A stretch of DNA of 64,000 nt. It comes from Citrobacter europaeus (GTDB lineage Bacteria > Pseudomonadota > Gammaproteobacteria > Enterobacterales > Enterobacteriaceae). Position numbers and translations under genes: made by a program. Shown piece after piece: positions 29,966 to 40,389 of the stretch. How positions within the stretch are numbered: position 1 is the stretch's first letter; each line of letters opens with the position of its first letter. A model generated the notes under the pieces. That model had not been told where the DNA came from and ran no database searches. It was given only the letters and a program-made list of their open reading frames with translations. The stretch spans positions 4,836,001 through 4,900,000 of the forward strand of contig CP083650.1 in the NCBI GenBank assembly GCA_020099315.1. Reading direction: 5' to 3'.

Positions 29966-31510
29966 ATGTCGGTTTCTAAAAAACCTATGGTACTGGTGAT
30001 TCTGGATGGCTACGGTTATCGTGAAGACAGCCAGGATAACGCCATCTTTAATGCCAAAACCCCGGTAATGGATGCCCTGTGGGCAAAACGTCCGCATACC
30101 CTGATTGATGCGTCTGGTCTGGAAGTCGGCCTGCCCGATCGCCAGATGGGCAACTCCGAAGTGGGCCACGTCAACCTGGGCGCTGGCCGCATCGTGTATC
30201 AGGACCTGACCCGTCTGGATGTTGAAATTAAAGAGCGTACTTTCTTCGCTAACCCGGTGCTGACCAATGCGGTCGACCAGGCAAAAAATAGCGGCAAAGC
30301 GGTACACATCATGGGTCTGCTCTCTGCTGGCGGCGTTCACAGCCACGAAGATCACATCATGGCGATGGTAGAAATGGCCGCTGAACGTGGCGCTGAGAAA
30401 ATCTATCTGCACGCTTTCCTTGATGGCCGTGACACCCCGCCGCGCAGCGCTGAACATTCCCTGCAGAAATTCGAAGAGAAATTTGCCGCGTTGGGCAAAG
30501 GCCGCGTAGCGTCCATCATTGGTCGTTACTACGCTATGGACCGCGACAACCGTTGGGATCGCGTTGAACAGGCTTATGACCTGATGACGCTGGCAAAAGG
30601 CGAGTTCCAGTTCGCTACGGCGGTTGAAGGCCTGCAGGCTGCTTATGCCCGCGACGAAAACGACGAATTCGTGAAAGCGACCGTGATCCGTGCTGAAGGC
30701 CAGGCTGAAGCCGCCATGGAAGACGGCGATACGCTGATTTTCATGAACTTCCGTGCTGACCGTGCGCGTGAAATTACCCGTGCGTTTGTTAACGCTGACT
30801 TCGACGGCTTCGCCCGTAAGAAAGTCGTTAACCTCAACTTTGTGATGCTGACCGAATACGCGGCCGACATCAAAACTGCGGTAGCTTACCCACCAGCGTC
30901 TCTGGCCAATACCCTTGGCGAGTGGATGGCGAAGAACGACAAAACGCAGCTGCGTATTTCCGAAACCGAAAAATATGCGCACGTGACCTTCTTCTTCAAC
31001 GGCGGCGTAGAAGAACCGTTCAAAGGCGAAGACCGCATCCTGATCAACTCGCCGAAAGTCGCGACCTACGATCTGCAGCCGGAAATGAGCTCTGCAGAGC
31101 TGACCGAAAAACTGGTTGCTGCGATTGAGAGCGGAAAATACGACACCATCATTTGTAACTACCCGAACGGCGACATGGTTGGCCACACCGGGGTGATGGA
31201 AGCAGCGGTTAAAGCGGTTGAAGCGCTGGATCATTGCGTTGAGCAGGTGACTAAAGCGGTTGAATCCGTTGGCGGCCAGTTGCTGATCACCGCGGACCAC
31301 GGTAACGCAGAGCAAATGCGCGATCCGTCCACCGGTCAGGCACATACAGCGCACACCAACCTGCCCGTTCCGTTGATTTATGTCGGTGGTAAAAACGTCA
31401 AAGCAGTCGAAGGCGGCAAACTTTCTGATATCGCCCCGACGATGCTGACGCTGATGGGTATGGAAATCCCGCAAGAGATGACTGGTAAGCCGCTGTTCAT
31501 CGTGGAATAA
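29966..31510 (+). CDS. gpmI: Phosphoglycerate mutase, cofactor-independent
   Basis: 514 residues from ATG 29966, the E. coli length; the frame is open to 29741 but the extension is not conserved. A manganese enzyme of the alkaline-phosphatase superfamily that interconverts 3- and 2-phosphoglycerate. The phosphoserine nucleophile is S64 in MGNSEVGH. Metal ligands include D14 in LDGYG and the DHGNAEQM and [10 protein letters not shown] motifs. Followed by envC after 9 bp. Confidence 0.98.
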   Translation: MSVSKKPMVLVILDGYGYREDSQDNAIFNAKTPVMDALWAKRPHTLIDASGLEVGLPDRQMGNSEVGHVNLGAGRIVYQDLTRLDVEIKERTFFANPVLTNAVDQAKNSGKAVHIMGLLSAGGVHSHEDHIMAMVEMAAERGAEKIYLHAFLDGRDTPPRSAEHSLQKFEEKFAALGKGRVASIIGRYYAMDRDNRWDRVEQAYDLMTLAKGEFQFATAVEGLQAAYARDENDEFVKATVIRAEGQAEAAMEDGDTLIFMNFRADRAREITRAFVNADFDGFARKKVVNLNFVMLTEYAADIKTAVAYPPASLANTLGEWMAKNDKTQLRISETEKYAHVTFFFNGGVEEPFKGEDRILINSPKVATYDLQPEMSSAELTEKLVAAIESGKYDTIICNYPNGDMVGHTGVMEAAVKAVEALDHCVEQVTKAVESVGGQLLITADHGNAEQMRDPSTGQAHTAHTNLPVPLIYVGGKNVKAVEGGKLSDIAPTMLTLMGMEIPQEMTGKPLFIVE

Positions 31511-31519
31511 TCCCTCCCC

Positions 31520-32803
31520 ATGAGGGGAAAGGCGATTAATACCATCACTCGGGCCGTGAAGCTGCGCAAGCTTTCAGTCAGGCCCTTGTTCTACGCCAGC
31601 GCGCTTAGCGCTGGCGTATTGCTGTGCGCCTTTTCCGCCCACGCGGACGAACGTGACCAGCTCAAATCTATTCAGGCCGATATCGCGGCAAAAGAACGCG
31701 CGGTACGCCAACAGCAACAACAACGCGCCACCCTACTCGCTCAGCTTAAAGCGCAGGAACAGGCCATTGCCGTTGCCGCCAGGCAACTGCGCGAAACGCA
31801 AAACTCACTGGCGCAGTTGAACGCGCAAATCGCAGAGATGAATGCCGCCCTTGCGAAGCTGGAAAAACAGCGGGCCGCGCAAGAACGCAGCCTGGCAGCC
31901 CAACTCGACGCTGCATTTCGCCAGGGCGAACATACCGGCATTCAGCTCATTCTTAGCGGTGAAGAAAGCCAGCGTGGGCAACGCCTGCAGGCCTATTTCG
32001 GCTATCTGAACCAGGCGCGACAGGAAACTATCGCGCAGTTGAAACAAACCCGCGAAGAGGTCGACTCGCAAAAAGCCGAGCTGGAAGATAAGCAGAGCGA
32101 ACAGCAGACTCTGTTGTACGAGCAGCGTGCTCAGCAGGCTAAGCTGGAGCAGGCGCGTAATGAACGCCAGAAGACGCTCTCGGGTCTGGAGTCATCGATT
32201 CAACAGGGTCAACAGCAATTGGGCGAAATGCGCGCCAACGAATCGCGCCTGCGTAACAGCATTGCTCGCGCCGAAGCCGCAGCCAAAGCACGCGCGGAAC
32301 GTGAAGCCCGCGAGGCGCAGGCCGTACGCGATAAGCAACAGGATGCCTCACGGAAAGGCTCAACCTATAAGCCAACCGAAAGTGAAAAATCACTGATGTC
32401 GCGTACCGGCGGTTTGGGTTCACCACGTGGCCAGGCATTCTGGCCCGTTCGTGGTCCAACGTTACATCGTTATGGCGAACAGCTGCAGGGTGAGCTACGT
32501 TGGAAGGGGATGGTTATTGGCGCATCCGAAGGCACCGAAGTTAAAGCCATTGCCGATGGTCGCGTCATTCTGGCGGACTGGCTACAGGGCTATGGCCTGG
32601 TCGTCGTCGTTGAGCACGGTAAAGGCGATATGAGCCTGTACGGTTATAACCAGAGCGCACTGGTCAGCGTCGGTACGCAGGTTCGCGCCGGGCAGCCTAT
32701 TGCACTTGTGGGTAGCAGCGGCGGTCAGGGCAGACCGGCGCTCTATTTCGAAATTCGTCGCCAGGGTCAGGCGGTCAATCCACAGCCGTGGTTGGGAAGA
32801 TAA
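31520..32803 (+). CDS. envC: Murein hydrolase activator EnvC
   Basis: 427 codons from ATG 31520. A signal peptide (cleavage FSAHA|DERDQ) is followed by a long coiled coil (about 40-280) and a C-terminal LytM domain (about 310-427) that lacks the zinc-binding His/Asp set, as in E. coli, where EnvC activates AmiA and AmiB at the septum under FtsEX control. Start choice is uncertain: the codon aligned with the annotated K-12 start Met is ATC (31544) here. GAGGGGAAAGG at 31522-31532 is better placed for 31544 than for 31520; GTG 31556 is another option. Confidence 0.93.
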   Translation: MRGKAINTITRAVKLRKLSVRPLFYASALSAGVLLCAFSAHADERDQLKSIQADIAAKERAVRQQQQQRATLLAQLKAQEQAIAVAARQLRETQNSLAQLNAQIAEMNAALAKLEKQRAAQERSLAAQLDAAFRQGEHTGIQLILSGEESQRGQRLQAYFGYLNQARQETIAQLKQTREEVDSQKAELEDKQSEQQTLLYEQRAQQAKLEQARNERQKTLSGLESSIQQGQQQLGEMRANESRLRNSIARAEAAAKARAEREAREAQAVRDKQQDASRKGSTYKPTESEKSLMSRTGGLGSPRGQAFWPVRGPTLHRYGEQLQGELRWKGMVIGASEGTEVKAIADGRVILADWLQGYGLVVVVEHGKGDMSLYGYNQSALVSVGTQVRAGQPIALVGSSGGQGRPALYFEIRRQGQAVNPQPWLGR

Positions 32804-32806
32804 GTT

Positions 32807-33778
32807 TTGCCTCAATTTCGTCGTCTATTACTCTCTCTCGCCAGCCTGCTGGCCTTCGCAACACCTGTTTTTGCTGGCAAACTCGCCATCGTCATTGATG
32901 ATTTCGGCTATCGTCCACACACTGAAAATCAGGTACTGGCGATGCCTTCCACCATCTCCGTTGCCGTTTTGCCTAATGCTCCGCATGCGCGGGAAATGGC
33001 AACCAAGGCCCATAGCAGCGGGCATGAAGTCCTGATCCATCTACCGATGGCGCCACTGAGCAAACAGCCGTTAGAGAAAGACACTTTACGCCCGGAAATG
33101 AGCAGCGAAGAGATTGAGCGAATTATTCGCGATGCGGTAAGCAAAGTACCGAATGCGGTCGGTCTGAACAACCATATGGGCAGCGCGATGACCTCCAGCC
33201 TGTTTGGCATGCAGAAGGTGATGCAGGCGCTGGAACGATACGATCTCTACTTCCTTGACAGCATGACCATCGGCAACAGTCAGGCCATGCGCGCAGCATC
33301 AGGAACCGGTGTGAAGGTCATCAAACGCAAAGTCTTCCTGGACGACACGCAAAACGAAGCCGATATTCGCCGTCAGTTTAATCGTGCCGTCGAACTTGCG
33401 CGTCGCAACGGCTCGGCAATTGCCATTGGCCACCCTCACCCGTCTACGGTTCGCGTCCTGCAGCAGATGCTTTATAGCCTGCCAGCCGACATCACGCTGG
33501 TTCGCCCAAGCAGCCTGCTCAATGAACCACAGGTGGATACGTCCAGACCAAACCTCACTCCGCCAAAAAACGGTACGCCTGACGCACCGCGTAATCCTTT
33601 CCGCGGGGTGAAATTATGCAAACCGAAACAGCCGTTAGAGCCGGTTTACGCCAGCCGCTTCTTCAGCGTGCTCGGTGAAAGCATCACCCAAAGCACGCTG
33701 GTGCAGTACATGAAGCTGCAGTGGCAGGGCTGGGGAAATACATCCTCTCCCGGCACTATGAACGCTAACGTAGATTAA
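32807..33778 (+). CDS. yibQ: Divergent polysaccharide deacetylase family protein YibQ
   Basis: 323 residues from a TTG start 3 bp after the envC stop. Signal peptide (LLSLASLLAFATPVFA|GK), then a DUF610/YibQ domain: IVIDDFGYR, EVLIHLPMAP, GLNNHMGSAMTS and AIGHPHPSTV, the metal-site motifs of the carbohydrate esterase 4-like fold. Periplasmic; substrate unknown but the operon with envC suggests cell-wall work. It runs 14 bp into the convergent waaH. Confidence 0.92.
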   Translation: MPQFRRLLLSLASLLAFATPVFAGKLAIVIDDFGYRPHTENQVLAMPSTISVAVLPNAPHAREMATKAHSSGHEVLIHLPMAPLSKQPLEKDTLRPEMSSEEIERIIRDAVSKVPNAVGLNNHMGSAMTSSLFGMQKVMQALERYDLYFLDSMTIGNSQAMRAASGTGVKVIKRKVFLDDTQNEADIRRQFNRAVELARRNGSAIAIGHPHPSTVRVLQQMLYSLPADITLVRPSSLLNEPQVDTSRPNLTPPKNGTPDAPRNPFRGVKLCKPKQPLEPVYASRFFSVLGESITQSTLVQYMKLQWQGWGNTSSPGTMNANVD

Positions 33779-34799
33779 GCGTTTTACGTGTAATACGAGA
33801 AGGCGACGATGTTTTATCTCGCCATTTCCAGAGACGGAATGACCATAGCAGCGCCTGGTACATAACTTTGGCGCTGCGTACATTAGTAATCATGCGTTTA
33901 TACATACCCGAGACAAAAATCTCTGCAATCATACGCTGACGAATATGAACATCCGGTTCTTTGCGTACTGCGTGACAAACGCGCAAAGCTTCATAGGTTA
34001 TTTGCTGATGAAATTCCGGATAAAGAGTAATCCGTCCAGCATATTCACGATTCAACTTATCCAATAACCGTGTAATTTTAATATAGTGTCGTTGGTAATT
34101 GAGATTTTTTAAGCCTTGTCTTTTAAGACGGCTAACTGATTGATCATGTAAGAAGTATTTATATAAAGATTGTTCGGTATATCGTACACGTTTGGCGTTA
34201 AACATAAACTCCGTCGTCCATACAATATCCTGATGATGCAACCCAGGAACAAACGATATCTTATTTTTCTCGATAACATCCCTGCGGTAAACCCCCATCC
34301 AGACCACATGTGTCCAACGGCGTGAAGCCAATGCCATACGTAACCAGTCAGGGCCGGTCAATACACCCGTAGACCGCAAACGGTCCGTCGGTATTGATTG
34401 CCAGGTGTCCCCCGTTTCGAAAATGCACCAGTCAGAATTGCACTGCGCCAGATCCAGGTCATCCTGAAGTGCCATGGTCATCAGGGTTTCATACATATTG
34501 GGATAAACCAGGTCATCAGCATCGACAAATGCAACATAATCCCCTCTGGCCGCTGCCAGACCACGATTACGCGCAACAGATGCCCCAGCGTTAGCCTGAT
34601 GCAACAACCGAACATGGGGATAGTTATCAGCATACTGTCTTGCAATATCAACAGAGTTATCCGTTGAGCCATCATCGACAATAATGATCTCTATCGCACT
34701 CCATGTCTGTGCGATCAAAGATTCCATGCAATCCCGAAAACTATCACCCGCGTTATACAACGGAATAATAACACTCAACATATTTGTGCTGTTTCTCAT
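33765..34799 (-). CDS. waaH: LPS heptose III glucuronosyltransferase WaaH
   Basis: 344 residues, the E. coli WaaH (YibD) length. A GT2 enzyme: LSVIIPLYNAGDSF at the N-terminus, QTWSAIEIIIVDDGSTDNS and the metal-binding FVDADD motif. In E. coli it adds glucuronic acid to HepIII of the inner core under PhoB control. Convergent with yibQ (14-bp overlap) and divergent from a waaY-like kinase gene. I did not find a convincing Pho box in the 244-bp upstream gap. Confidence 0.94.
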   Translation of the reverse strand: MRNSTNMLSVIIPLYNAGDSFRDCMESLIAQTWSAIEIIIVDDGSTDNSVDIARQYADNYPHVRLLHQANAGASVARNRGLAAARGDYVAFVDADDLVYPNMYETLMTMALQDDLDLAQCNSDWCIFETGDTWQSIPTDRLRSTGVLTGPDWLRMALASRRWTHVVWMGVYRRDVIEKNKISFVPGLHHQDIVWTTEFMFNAKRVRYTEQSLYKYFLHDQSVSRLKRQGLKNLNYQRHYIKITRLLDKLNREYAGRITLYPEFHQQITYEALRVCHAVRKEPDVHIRQRMIAEIFVSGMYKRMITNVRSAKVMYQALLWSFRLWKWRDKTSSPSRITRKTLNLR

Positions 34800-35043
34800 C
34801 AGCTAACCCTGGTTTGTTAGTACACTGATGACTTTTACTACAGTTTCATTAAGGAATTATTAAGCCTGGAACGATTTATCGCCAGAAGCGGCGCGGCGAA
34901 AGCAGCCAGTATGAGAAAATGCTATGCGAAACCTGAGTTCAGCGGGCAGTGAAAGCTCAGATCGTCTACATATTGAGGGGCGCAACCTGTATACTATATC
35001 GCTATAAATTAACGCATTATGTACACTGATATTGAGGAAAGTG

Positions 35044-35730
35044 ATGGCCATCAGTAAGACACATGAAAAAGGTTATACGGTCTATTGTAAAGAGACCAAT
35101 ATAGACCTTAAGTCACTGATGAGTAAGTATATAAATAAAGAAATCAGTGGCAAACCGTTGAGCAGTGGTAACGCTATGCGCAGCGTGGAACTGGTCGAGT
35201 ACAACTCACAAAAATTTATCATCAAAAACGACCGTGAAGTTGATCCTCGATTCGAGAAAAAAATGCAGAATTTTATCTCCGGTCCCTTCTATTCCAGGCT
35301 CATCAAGAAGCTGGACAAGCTCTCCCCGGAAATGCGCGCCTGTACAGCCGATCTCTACTACGCTGCAGAGAAAGTGCGCCTTCGTCAGTGTCATGATGTT
35401 TATATTATTCATGAATATATTGAAGGTACTCCTTTAAAAGAAATTAGCCCTAAGAATGCCGATGAAGTGAAGCAGTGCGTTCTGCGCCTTCACAAAGCCG
35501 GGTTGGCATCTAATGATATCCACCCAGGAAACTTCATTCGTACGCCAGGCGGTGAATTAAGAATTATCGACTTATCTTGTAAGGGAAACATGAAGATTTG
35601 TCAGGCTAATGACATTTTAGCGTTGCAGCGAAAATATAATATTAAAATCAAAGGGAAAGGGTTAGTGTATAAGCTCATCTGCCTCAAAGAAGCGACAAGA
35701 TCTTTATCCAGAAAGCTTCGTGGTAAATAG
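35044..35730 (+). CDS. waaY: WaaY-like LPS core heptose(II) kinase
   Basis: 228 residues from ATG 35044, preceded by GAGGAAAG. It aligns along its length with WaaY (RfaY): the lysine strand KFIIKNDREVD, FISGPFYSRLIKKLDK, EYIEGTPL, the catalytic loop NDIHPGNFI and the metal-binding IIDLS. WaaY phosphorylates HepII of the inner core, needed for outer-membrane stability. Identity to the K-12 protein is clearly low. In E. coli and Salmonella waaY lies in the waaQ operon; here it is alone between waaH and tdh in AT-rich DNA. The family is firm; the exact acceptor is inferred. Confidence 0.85.
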   Translation: MAISKTHEKGYTVYCKETNIDLKSLMSKYINKEISGKPLSSGNAMRSVELVEYNSQKFIIKNDREVDPRFEKKMQNFISGPFYSRLIKKLDKLSPEMRACTADLYYAAEKVRLRQCHDVYIIHEYIEGTPLKEISPKNADEVKQCVLRLHKAGLASNDIHPGNFIRTPGGELRIIDLSCKGNMKICQANDILALQRKYNIKIKGKGLVYKLICLKEATRSLSRKLRGK

Positions 35731-35797
35731 CATTTATTATGTATACGGCCAGATCAAATAATCTGGCCGTTGGTAACATTTAATACAAATCGAGCCT

Positions 35798-36823
35798 TCA
35801 ATCCCAACTCAGGATCACTTTCCCTGACTGGCCTGAACGCATCGCGTCAAAGCCCTGCTGGAATTCATCGATGGAGAATCGATGGGTGATTATTGGCGAC
35901 AAATCCAGACCAGACTGAATCAGTGCAGCCATTTTGTACCAGGTCTCAAACATCTCACGACCGTAGATACCTTTAATAAACAGCCCCTTAAAGATAACTT
36001 TCGTCCAGTCGATTGACATGTCAGATGGCGGAATACCCAGCATAGCAATGCGCCCACCGTGGTTCATAGTGTCCAGCATGGCGCGAAACGCTGGCGGCGC
36101 ACCGGACATCTCCAGACCTACATCAAACCCTTCGGTCATACCCAGTTCAGCCATCACGTCAGTCAGATTCTCTTTCGAGACGTTGACCGCGCGAGTGATG
36201 CCCATTTTACGCGCCAACTCAAGGCGATACTCATTAACATCGGTAATCACCACGTGGCGTGCGCCAACGTGCTTCGCGACCGCCGCCGCCATAATTCCGA
36301 TTGGACCCGCGCCGGAAACCAGCACATCTTCCCCAACCAGATCAAACGACAGCGCCGTGTGCACCGCATTACCGAACGGATCGAAAATAGACGCCAGGTC
36401 GTCGGAGATGTTGTCCGGAATTTTAAACGCGTTAAATGCCGGGATCACCAGGTACTCTGCAAAGCAGCCAGGACGATTTACGCCGACACCGGTCGTATTG
36501 CGGCACAGGTGAGTACGCCCACCGCGGCAGTTACGGCAATGCCCGCAGGTGATATGACCTTCGCCTGAAACGCGATCGCCGATTTTAAAGCCTTTAACTT
36601 CCTGGCCGATGCCAACAACTTCGCCGACATATTCATGCCCAACGACCATCGGTACCGGGATGGTTTTTTGCGACCATTCATCCCAGTTATAAATGTGAAC
36701 GTCAGTCCCGCAGATGGCTGTTTTACGGATTTTAATCAGCAAATCGTTATGGCCGACTTCCGGTTCAGGAACGTCGGTCATCCAAATGCCCTCTTCCGCT
36801 TTCAGTTTGGATAACGCTTTCAT
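35798..36823 (-). CDS. tdh: L-threonine 3-dehydrogenase
   Basis: 341 residues, zinc-dependent medium-chain dehydrogenase. Catalytic zinc ligand C38 (AICGTDVH) with the GHE motif; structural zinc cysteines 93, 96, 99 and 107 ([15 protein letters not shown]). NAD loop [12 protein letters not shown]. Converts threonine to 2-amino-3-ketobutyrate. Second gene of kbl-tdh, 9 bp after kbl. Confidence 0.98.
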   Translation of the reverse strand: MKALSKLKAEEGIWMTDVPEPEVGHNDLLIKIRKTAICGTDVHIYNWDEWSQKTIPVPMVVGHEYVGEVVGIGQEVKGFKIGDRVSGEGHITCGHCRNCRGGRTHLCRNTTGVGVNRPGCFAEYLVIPAFNAFKIPDNISDDLASIFDPFGNAVHTALSFDLVGEDVLVSGAGPIGIMAAAVAKHVGARHVVITDVNEYRLELARKMGITRAVNVSKENLTDVMAELGMTEGFDVGLEMSGAPPAFRAMLDTMNHGGRIAMLGIPPSDMSIDWTKVIFKGLFIKGIYGREMFETWYKMAALIQSGLDLSPIITHRFSIDEFQQGFDAMRSGQSGKVILSWD

Positions 36824-36832
36824 TTCACATCC

Positions 36833-38029
36833 TCAGGCAATAACGCCCAGTTGTTTACCAATGCGTGTGAACGCCTCAACAGCACGCGTGATCTGCTCAG
36901 GGGTATGCGCCGCAGACATCTGGGTACGAATACGCGCCTGGCCTTTTGGAACCACCGGATAGAAGAATCCGGTAACGTAAATCCCCTCTTTTTGCAGTTC
37001 ACGGGCGAACGCCTGCGCTACAACCGCATCACCCAACATGACCGGGATAATCGCGTGATCCGCACCCGCTAACGTAAAGCCTGCGGCAGACATTTGCTCA
37101 CGGAACTGACGTGCGTTCGCCCACAGGCGATCGCGCAGCTCGTTGCCAGCCTCGACCATCTCCAGCACTTTAATGGAGGCTGCAACAATCGCCGGAGCCA
37201 GTGAGTTGGAGAACAGGTACGGACGGGAACGCTGACGCAGCCACTCAACAACCTCTTTGCGCGCTGCGGTGTAACCGCCGGATGCGCCACCGAGTGCTTT
37301 ACCCAGCGTACCGGTGATGATGTCCACACGGCCCATCACATCACAGTATTCATGGGAGCCACGACCGTTTTCGCCGACAAAGCCGACCGCATGAGAATCA
37401 TCAACCATGACCAGCGCGTCGTATTTATCCGCCAGGTCACAAACGCCTTTCAGGTTAGCGATAACGCCATCCATAGAGAACACGCCATCGGTGGCGATCA
37501 GAATATGACGGGCGCCCGCTTCACGCGCTTCTTTCAGGCGCGCTTCCAGCTCGACCATGTCGTTGTTGGCGTAACGGAAACGCTTTGCTTTACACAAGCG
37601 AACGCCGTCAATGATAGACGCGTGGTTTAGCGCATCTGAAATAATCGCATCTTCTGCACCCAGCAGTGTTTCGAACAGGCCGCCGTTGGCGTCAAAGCAG
37701 GAAGAGTAAAGGATGGCATCTTCCATACCGAGGAATGCCGCCAGTTTTTGCTCCAGTTGCTTATGGCTGTCCTGGGTACCGCAAATAAAGCGGACCGAAG
37801 CCATACCAAATCCGTGAGAATCCATGCCCGCTTTTGCCGCTGCAATCAGCTCCGGGTGGTTAGCCAGCCCCAGATAGTTGTTCGCACAAAAGTTAATAAC
37901 GTGGCTTCCGTCCGCCACGGTGATATCCGCCTGCTGGGCAGACGTAATAATGCGCTCTTCTTTAAACAATCCTTCCGCACGTGCGGTGTCGAGATCGTTG
38001 GTTAACTGTTTGTAAAAATCCCCACGCAT
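36833..38029 (-). CDS. kbl: 2-amino-3-ketobutyrate coenzyme A ligase
   Basis: 398 residues, a PLP enzyme of the alpha-oxoamine synthase family. The PLP lysine lies in [14 protein letters not shown] (near 244), with [11 protein letters not shown] before it. It splits aminoketobutyrate with CoA into glycine and acetyl-CoA, completing threonine breakdown with Tdh. First gene of kbl-tdh, known in E. coli to be Lrp-repressed and leucine-induced. Confidence 0.98.
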   Translation of the reverse strand: MRGDFYKQLTNDLDTARAEGLFKEERIITSAQQADITVADGSHVINFCANNYLGLANHPELIAAAKAGMDSHGFGMASVRFICGTQDSHKQLEQKLAAFLGMEDAILYSSCFDANGGLFETLLGAEDAIISDALNHASIIDGVRLCKAKRFRYANNDMVELEARLKEAREAGARHILIATDGVFSMDGVIANLKGVCDLADKYDALVMVDDSHAVGFVGENGRGSHEYCDVMGRVDIITGTLGKALGGASGGYTAARKEVVEWLRQRSRPYLFSNSLAPAIVAASIKVLEMVEAGNELRDRLWANARQFREQMSAAGFTLAGADHAIIPVMLGDAVVAQAFARELQKEGIYVTGFFYPVVPKGQARIRTQMSAAHTPEQITRAVEAFTRIGKQLGVIA

Positions 38030-38308
38030 TTCAATTCTCCAGACTGGGCAAATTTCAGCACATATTACCCAAAGCTATACGTTGATACGAGATGACGCAT
38101 CACTACTTCTTCAAAATGAAGCATAAATCACGTATATCCACATGGCTAATCAGTGATGCTGCCGTGTATCTTTATTAGGAGGGATAATTCACAACCACTT
38201 GATTTAGAAGAGCTTTATTGATTGAGGTGAAAAAACAGCAGCAATAACAGTAGAATGCCTTCACAGCATTCTATCTGCTCAGGTAACCCTTAGATCCCAT
38301 GCGAACCA
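38030..38308. other. Intergenic region kbl-htrL
   Basis: 279 bp of AT-rich DNA between the kbl start and the htrL stop. It must hold the kbl-tdh promoter and the htrL 3' end. I see no open frame, strong terminator or clear operator. Confidence 0.4.
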
Positions 38309-39172
38309 CTACTTTCGGGTCAGAAAAATTCGTAGTGCCTGGAGTTTTGCACCTAACGCGGTTCGCCGATAAACACGGAACAGATCGAACCATTTGCCAC
38401 GACCAAGGTAATTAAGCATTAATAGCTCAGGGCGCTTGTAATAACACATAACAAAAATACCCTGATCATCATCAACAATATTATTTCTGAGGGTCTCTTT
38501 TTGGCATTCAGTGACTAATAAATAAAACTCTTTCCATTTTTCCTGAGAGCCAACAATAGCGCCACCGATAATATAAATATGATTCCCAATCATAAAGTCA
38601 AACACTTGCTTTATTGATGATACAACCAAGCCTTTTTTAATCGTAAAGAGATGCATTTTATTACGATCAAATGGGAAATCCCATATCTTTAAACCGCCAG
38701 TGACCTGAGGTTTACGACAATACCCGAAGTCGATCCACGCAACCATCGGAGTATTAACTAAGCCTAAATTAATAGCTTTAGCTACAAAATATGCTTTTAA
38801 ATTAGTGATCAACACATATTCTGGAGACCAGTATTCAGGGTTACCAAGCTGTCGAGTTTCTAACTTACTCTTAAAGGCATCATCCTGCTGGATTTGTCTA
38901 ATTTTATTTTTAATATGTTTAAATTTATTATCTAAATCTATAGCTATAATTTTTGTGGGCTTACCTTTGCGTATTTCCGCAATTCTGGCTTCAAACTCAG
39001 GCGAAGTAAAAATAACCATATCGTTTTCTAAAGCGGCTAACCGCTTGAAGTAATCAAAATAGACATCAGAAGATCGGGATAGTTTTTCACGGAAGCCTTT
39101 ATTAACAGTCCACTCCCCCCTACCGATATCAAAATATGCTGTAACAATAGTGGTAGATGATTTCATAGCCAT
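38309..39172 (-). CDS. htrL: HtrL/YibB family protein
   Basis: 287 residues (start at 39172, or 39166 by homology to E. coli HtrL). A soluble protein of the WlaTC/HtrL family with VAWIDFGYCRKP and VDDDQGIFVMCYY, motifs reminiscent of glycosyltransferases. Biochemical role not established; its place next to hldD suggests LPS modification. AT-rich relative to kbl and hldD. Divergent from hldD. Confidence 0.93.
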   Translation of the reverse strand: MAMKSSTTIVTAYFDIGRGEWTVNKGFREKLSRSSDVYFDYFKRLAALENDMVIFTSPEFEARIAEIRKGKPTKIIAIDLDNKFKHIKNKIRQIQQDDAFKSKLETRQLGNPEYWSPEYVLITNLKAYFVAKAINLGLVNTPMVAWIDFGYCRKPQVTGGLKIWDFPFDRNKMHLFTIKKGLVVSSIKQVFDFMIGNHIYIIGGAIVGSQEKWKEFYLLVTECQKETLRNNIVDDDQGIFVMCYYKRPELLMLNYLGRGKWFDLFRVYRRTALGAKLQALRIFLTRK

Positions 39173-39444
39173 ATCAAACCATTAATAAAAAAAATATTAT
39201 ATCACATAGCTTTTGTTTTTGTACATATAATATACATGGGTGGTTATTAAAAAACCGCAATACATTTAAGAATAATTCAATACAGATAATAACCATTAAA
39301 TAAGCATTCTTATGCCAGTGTTTATAGACCGTCTGCCGACTCGCCATCTTACTTAAGAGGCTGAAGGGATGCCGATGTGATGGTATGATTACAAACATTA
39401 GTGTCTGAGATTGTCTCTGACTCCATAATTCGAAGGTTACATTT
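39173..39444 (+). promoter_or_regulatory. hldD upstream region
   Basis: 272 bp between divergent htrL and hldD. An extended -10 element TGG-TATGAT lies at 39381-39389, with CTGAAG 17 bp before the hexamer. E. coli hldD (htrM) also has a heat-shock promoter; I could not place a convincing sigma-32 site. Confidence 0.35.
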
Positions 39445-40377
39445 ATGATCATCGTTACCGGCGGCGCGGGCTTTATCGGCAGCAACATCGTTAAGTCCCT
39501 GAATGATAAAGGCATCACCGACATCCTGGTGGTGGACAACCTGAAAGACGGCACCAAGTTTGTTAACCTGGTGGATCTGAATATTGCTGACTACATGGAC
39601 AAGGAAGACTTCCTGATCCAGATTATGGCCGGGGAAGATTTCGGCGATATCGAAGCGATTTTCCACGAAGGCGCATGCTCTTCCACCACCGAGTGGGACG
39701 GCAAGTATATGATGGATAACAACTATCAATACTCCAAAGAGCTGCTGCACTACTGCCTGGAGCGTGAAATCCCGTTCCTGTACGCGTCTTCTGCCGCCAC
39801 TTATGGCGGCCGCACTTCTGATTTCATCGAATCCCGTGAATATGAGAAGCCGCTGAACGTCTACGGTTACTCAAAATTCCTGTTCGACGAGTACGTTCGT
39901 CAGATCCTGCCAGAAGCGAACTCTCAGATTGTTGGCTTCCGCTATTTCAACGTCTACGGACCACGTGAAGGCCATAAAGGCAGCATGGCGAGCGTCGCTT
40001 TCCACCTCAATACCCAGCTCAACAATGGCGAAACACCAAAACTGTTCGAAGGCAGTGAAAACTTCAAACGTGATTTCGTTTACGTTGGCGATGTGGCTGC
40101 GGTAAACCTGTGGTTCCTGGAAAACGGGGTTTCCGGCATCTTTAACCTCGGTACCGGTCGTGCGGAATCTTTCCAGGCCGTTGCCGATGCTACGCTTGCG
40201 TATCACAACAAAGGCAGCATTGAGTACATCCCATTCCCGGAAAAACTGAAAGGTCGCTACCAGGCATTTACTCAGGCCGATCTGACTAACCTGCGCGCAG
40301 CGGGCTATGACAAGCCGTTTAAAACCGTCGCCGAAGGCGTCACGGAATATATGGCCTGGCTGAACCGCGACGCGTAA
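39445..40377 (+). CDS. hldD: ADP-L-glycero-D-manno-heptose 6-epimerase
   Basis: 310 residues, short-chain dehydrogenase fold. NADP loop [10 protein letters not shown] (5-14), catalytic YGYSK, and [13 protein letters not shown]. Makes the ADP-heptose donor for WaaC, WaaF and WaaQ. First gene of hldD-waaF-waaC-waaL; the next gene starts 12 bp on. Confidence 0.98.
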   Translation: MIIVTGGAGFIGSNIVKSLNDKGITDILVVDNLKDGTKFVNLVDLNIADYMDKEDFLIQIMAGEDFGDIEAIFHEGACSSTTEWDGKYMMDNNYQYSKELLHYCLEREIPFLYASSAATYGGRTSDFIESREYEKPLNVYGYSKFLFDEYVRQILPEANSQIVGFRYFNVYGPREGHKGSMASVAFHLNTQLNNGETPKLFEGSENFKRDFVYVGDVAAVNLWFLENGVSGIFNLGTGRAESFQAVADATLAYHNKGSIEYIPFPEKLKGRYQAFTQADLTNLRAAGYDKPFKTVAEGVTEYMAWLNRDA

Positions 40378-40389
40378 GGCAGGCAATCA

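Noticed and set aside
29939..31474. 511-codon antisense frame across gpmI
   Set aside because: It mirrors gpmI exactly and arises from its strong codon bias; its translation is low-complexity, His/Phe/Gln-rich and resembles no family, with no ribosome binding site.
34800..34870. Possible Pho box upstream of waaH
   Set aside because: CTGTAGT near the start is one degenerate half-site; no second CTGTCAT-like repeat at 11-bp spacing, so I do not list it.
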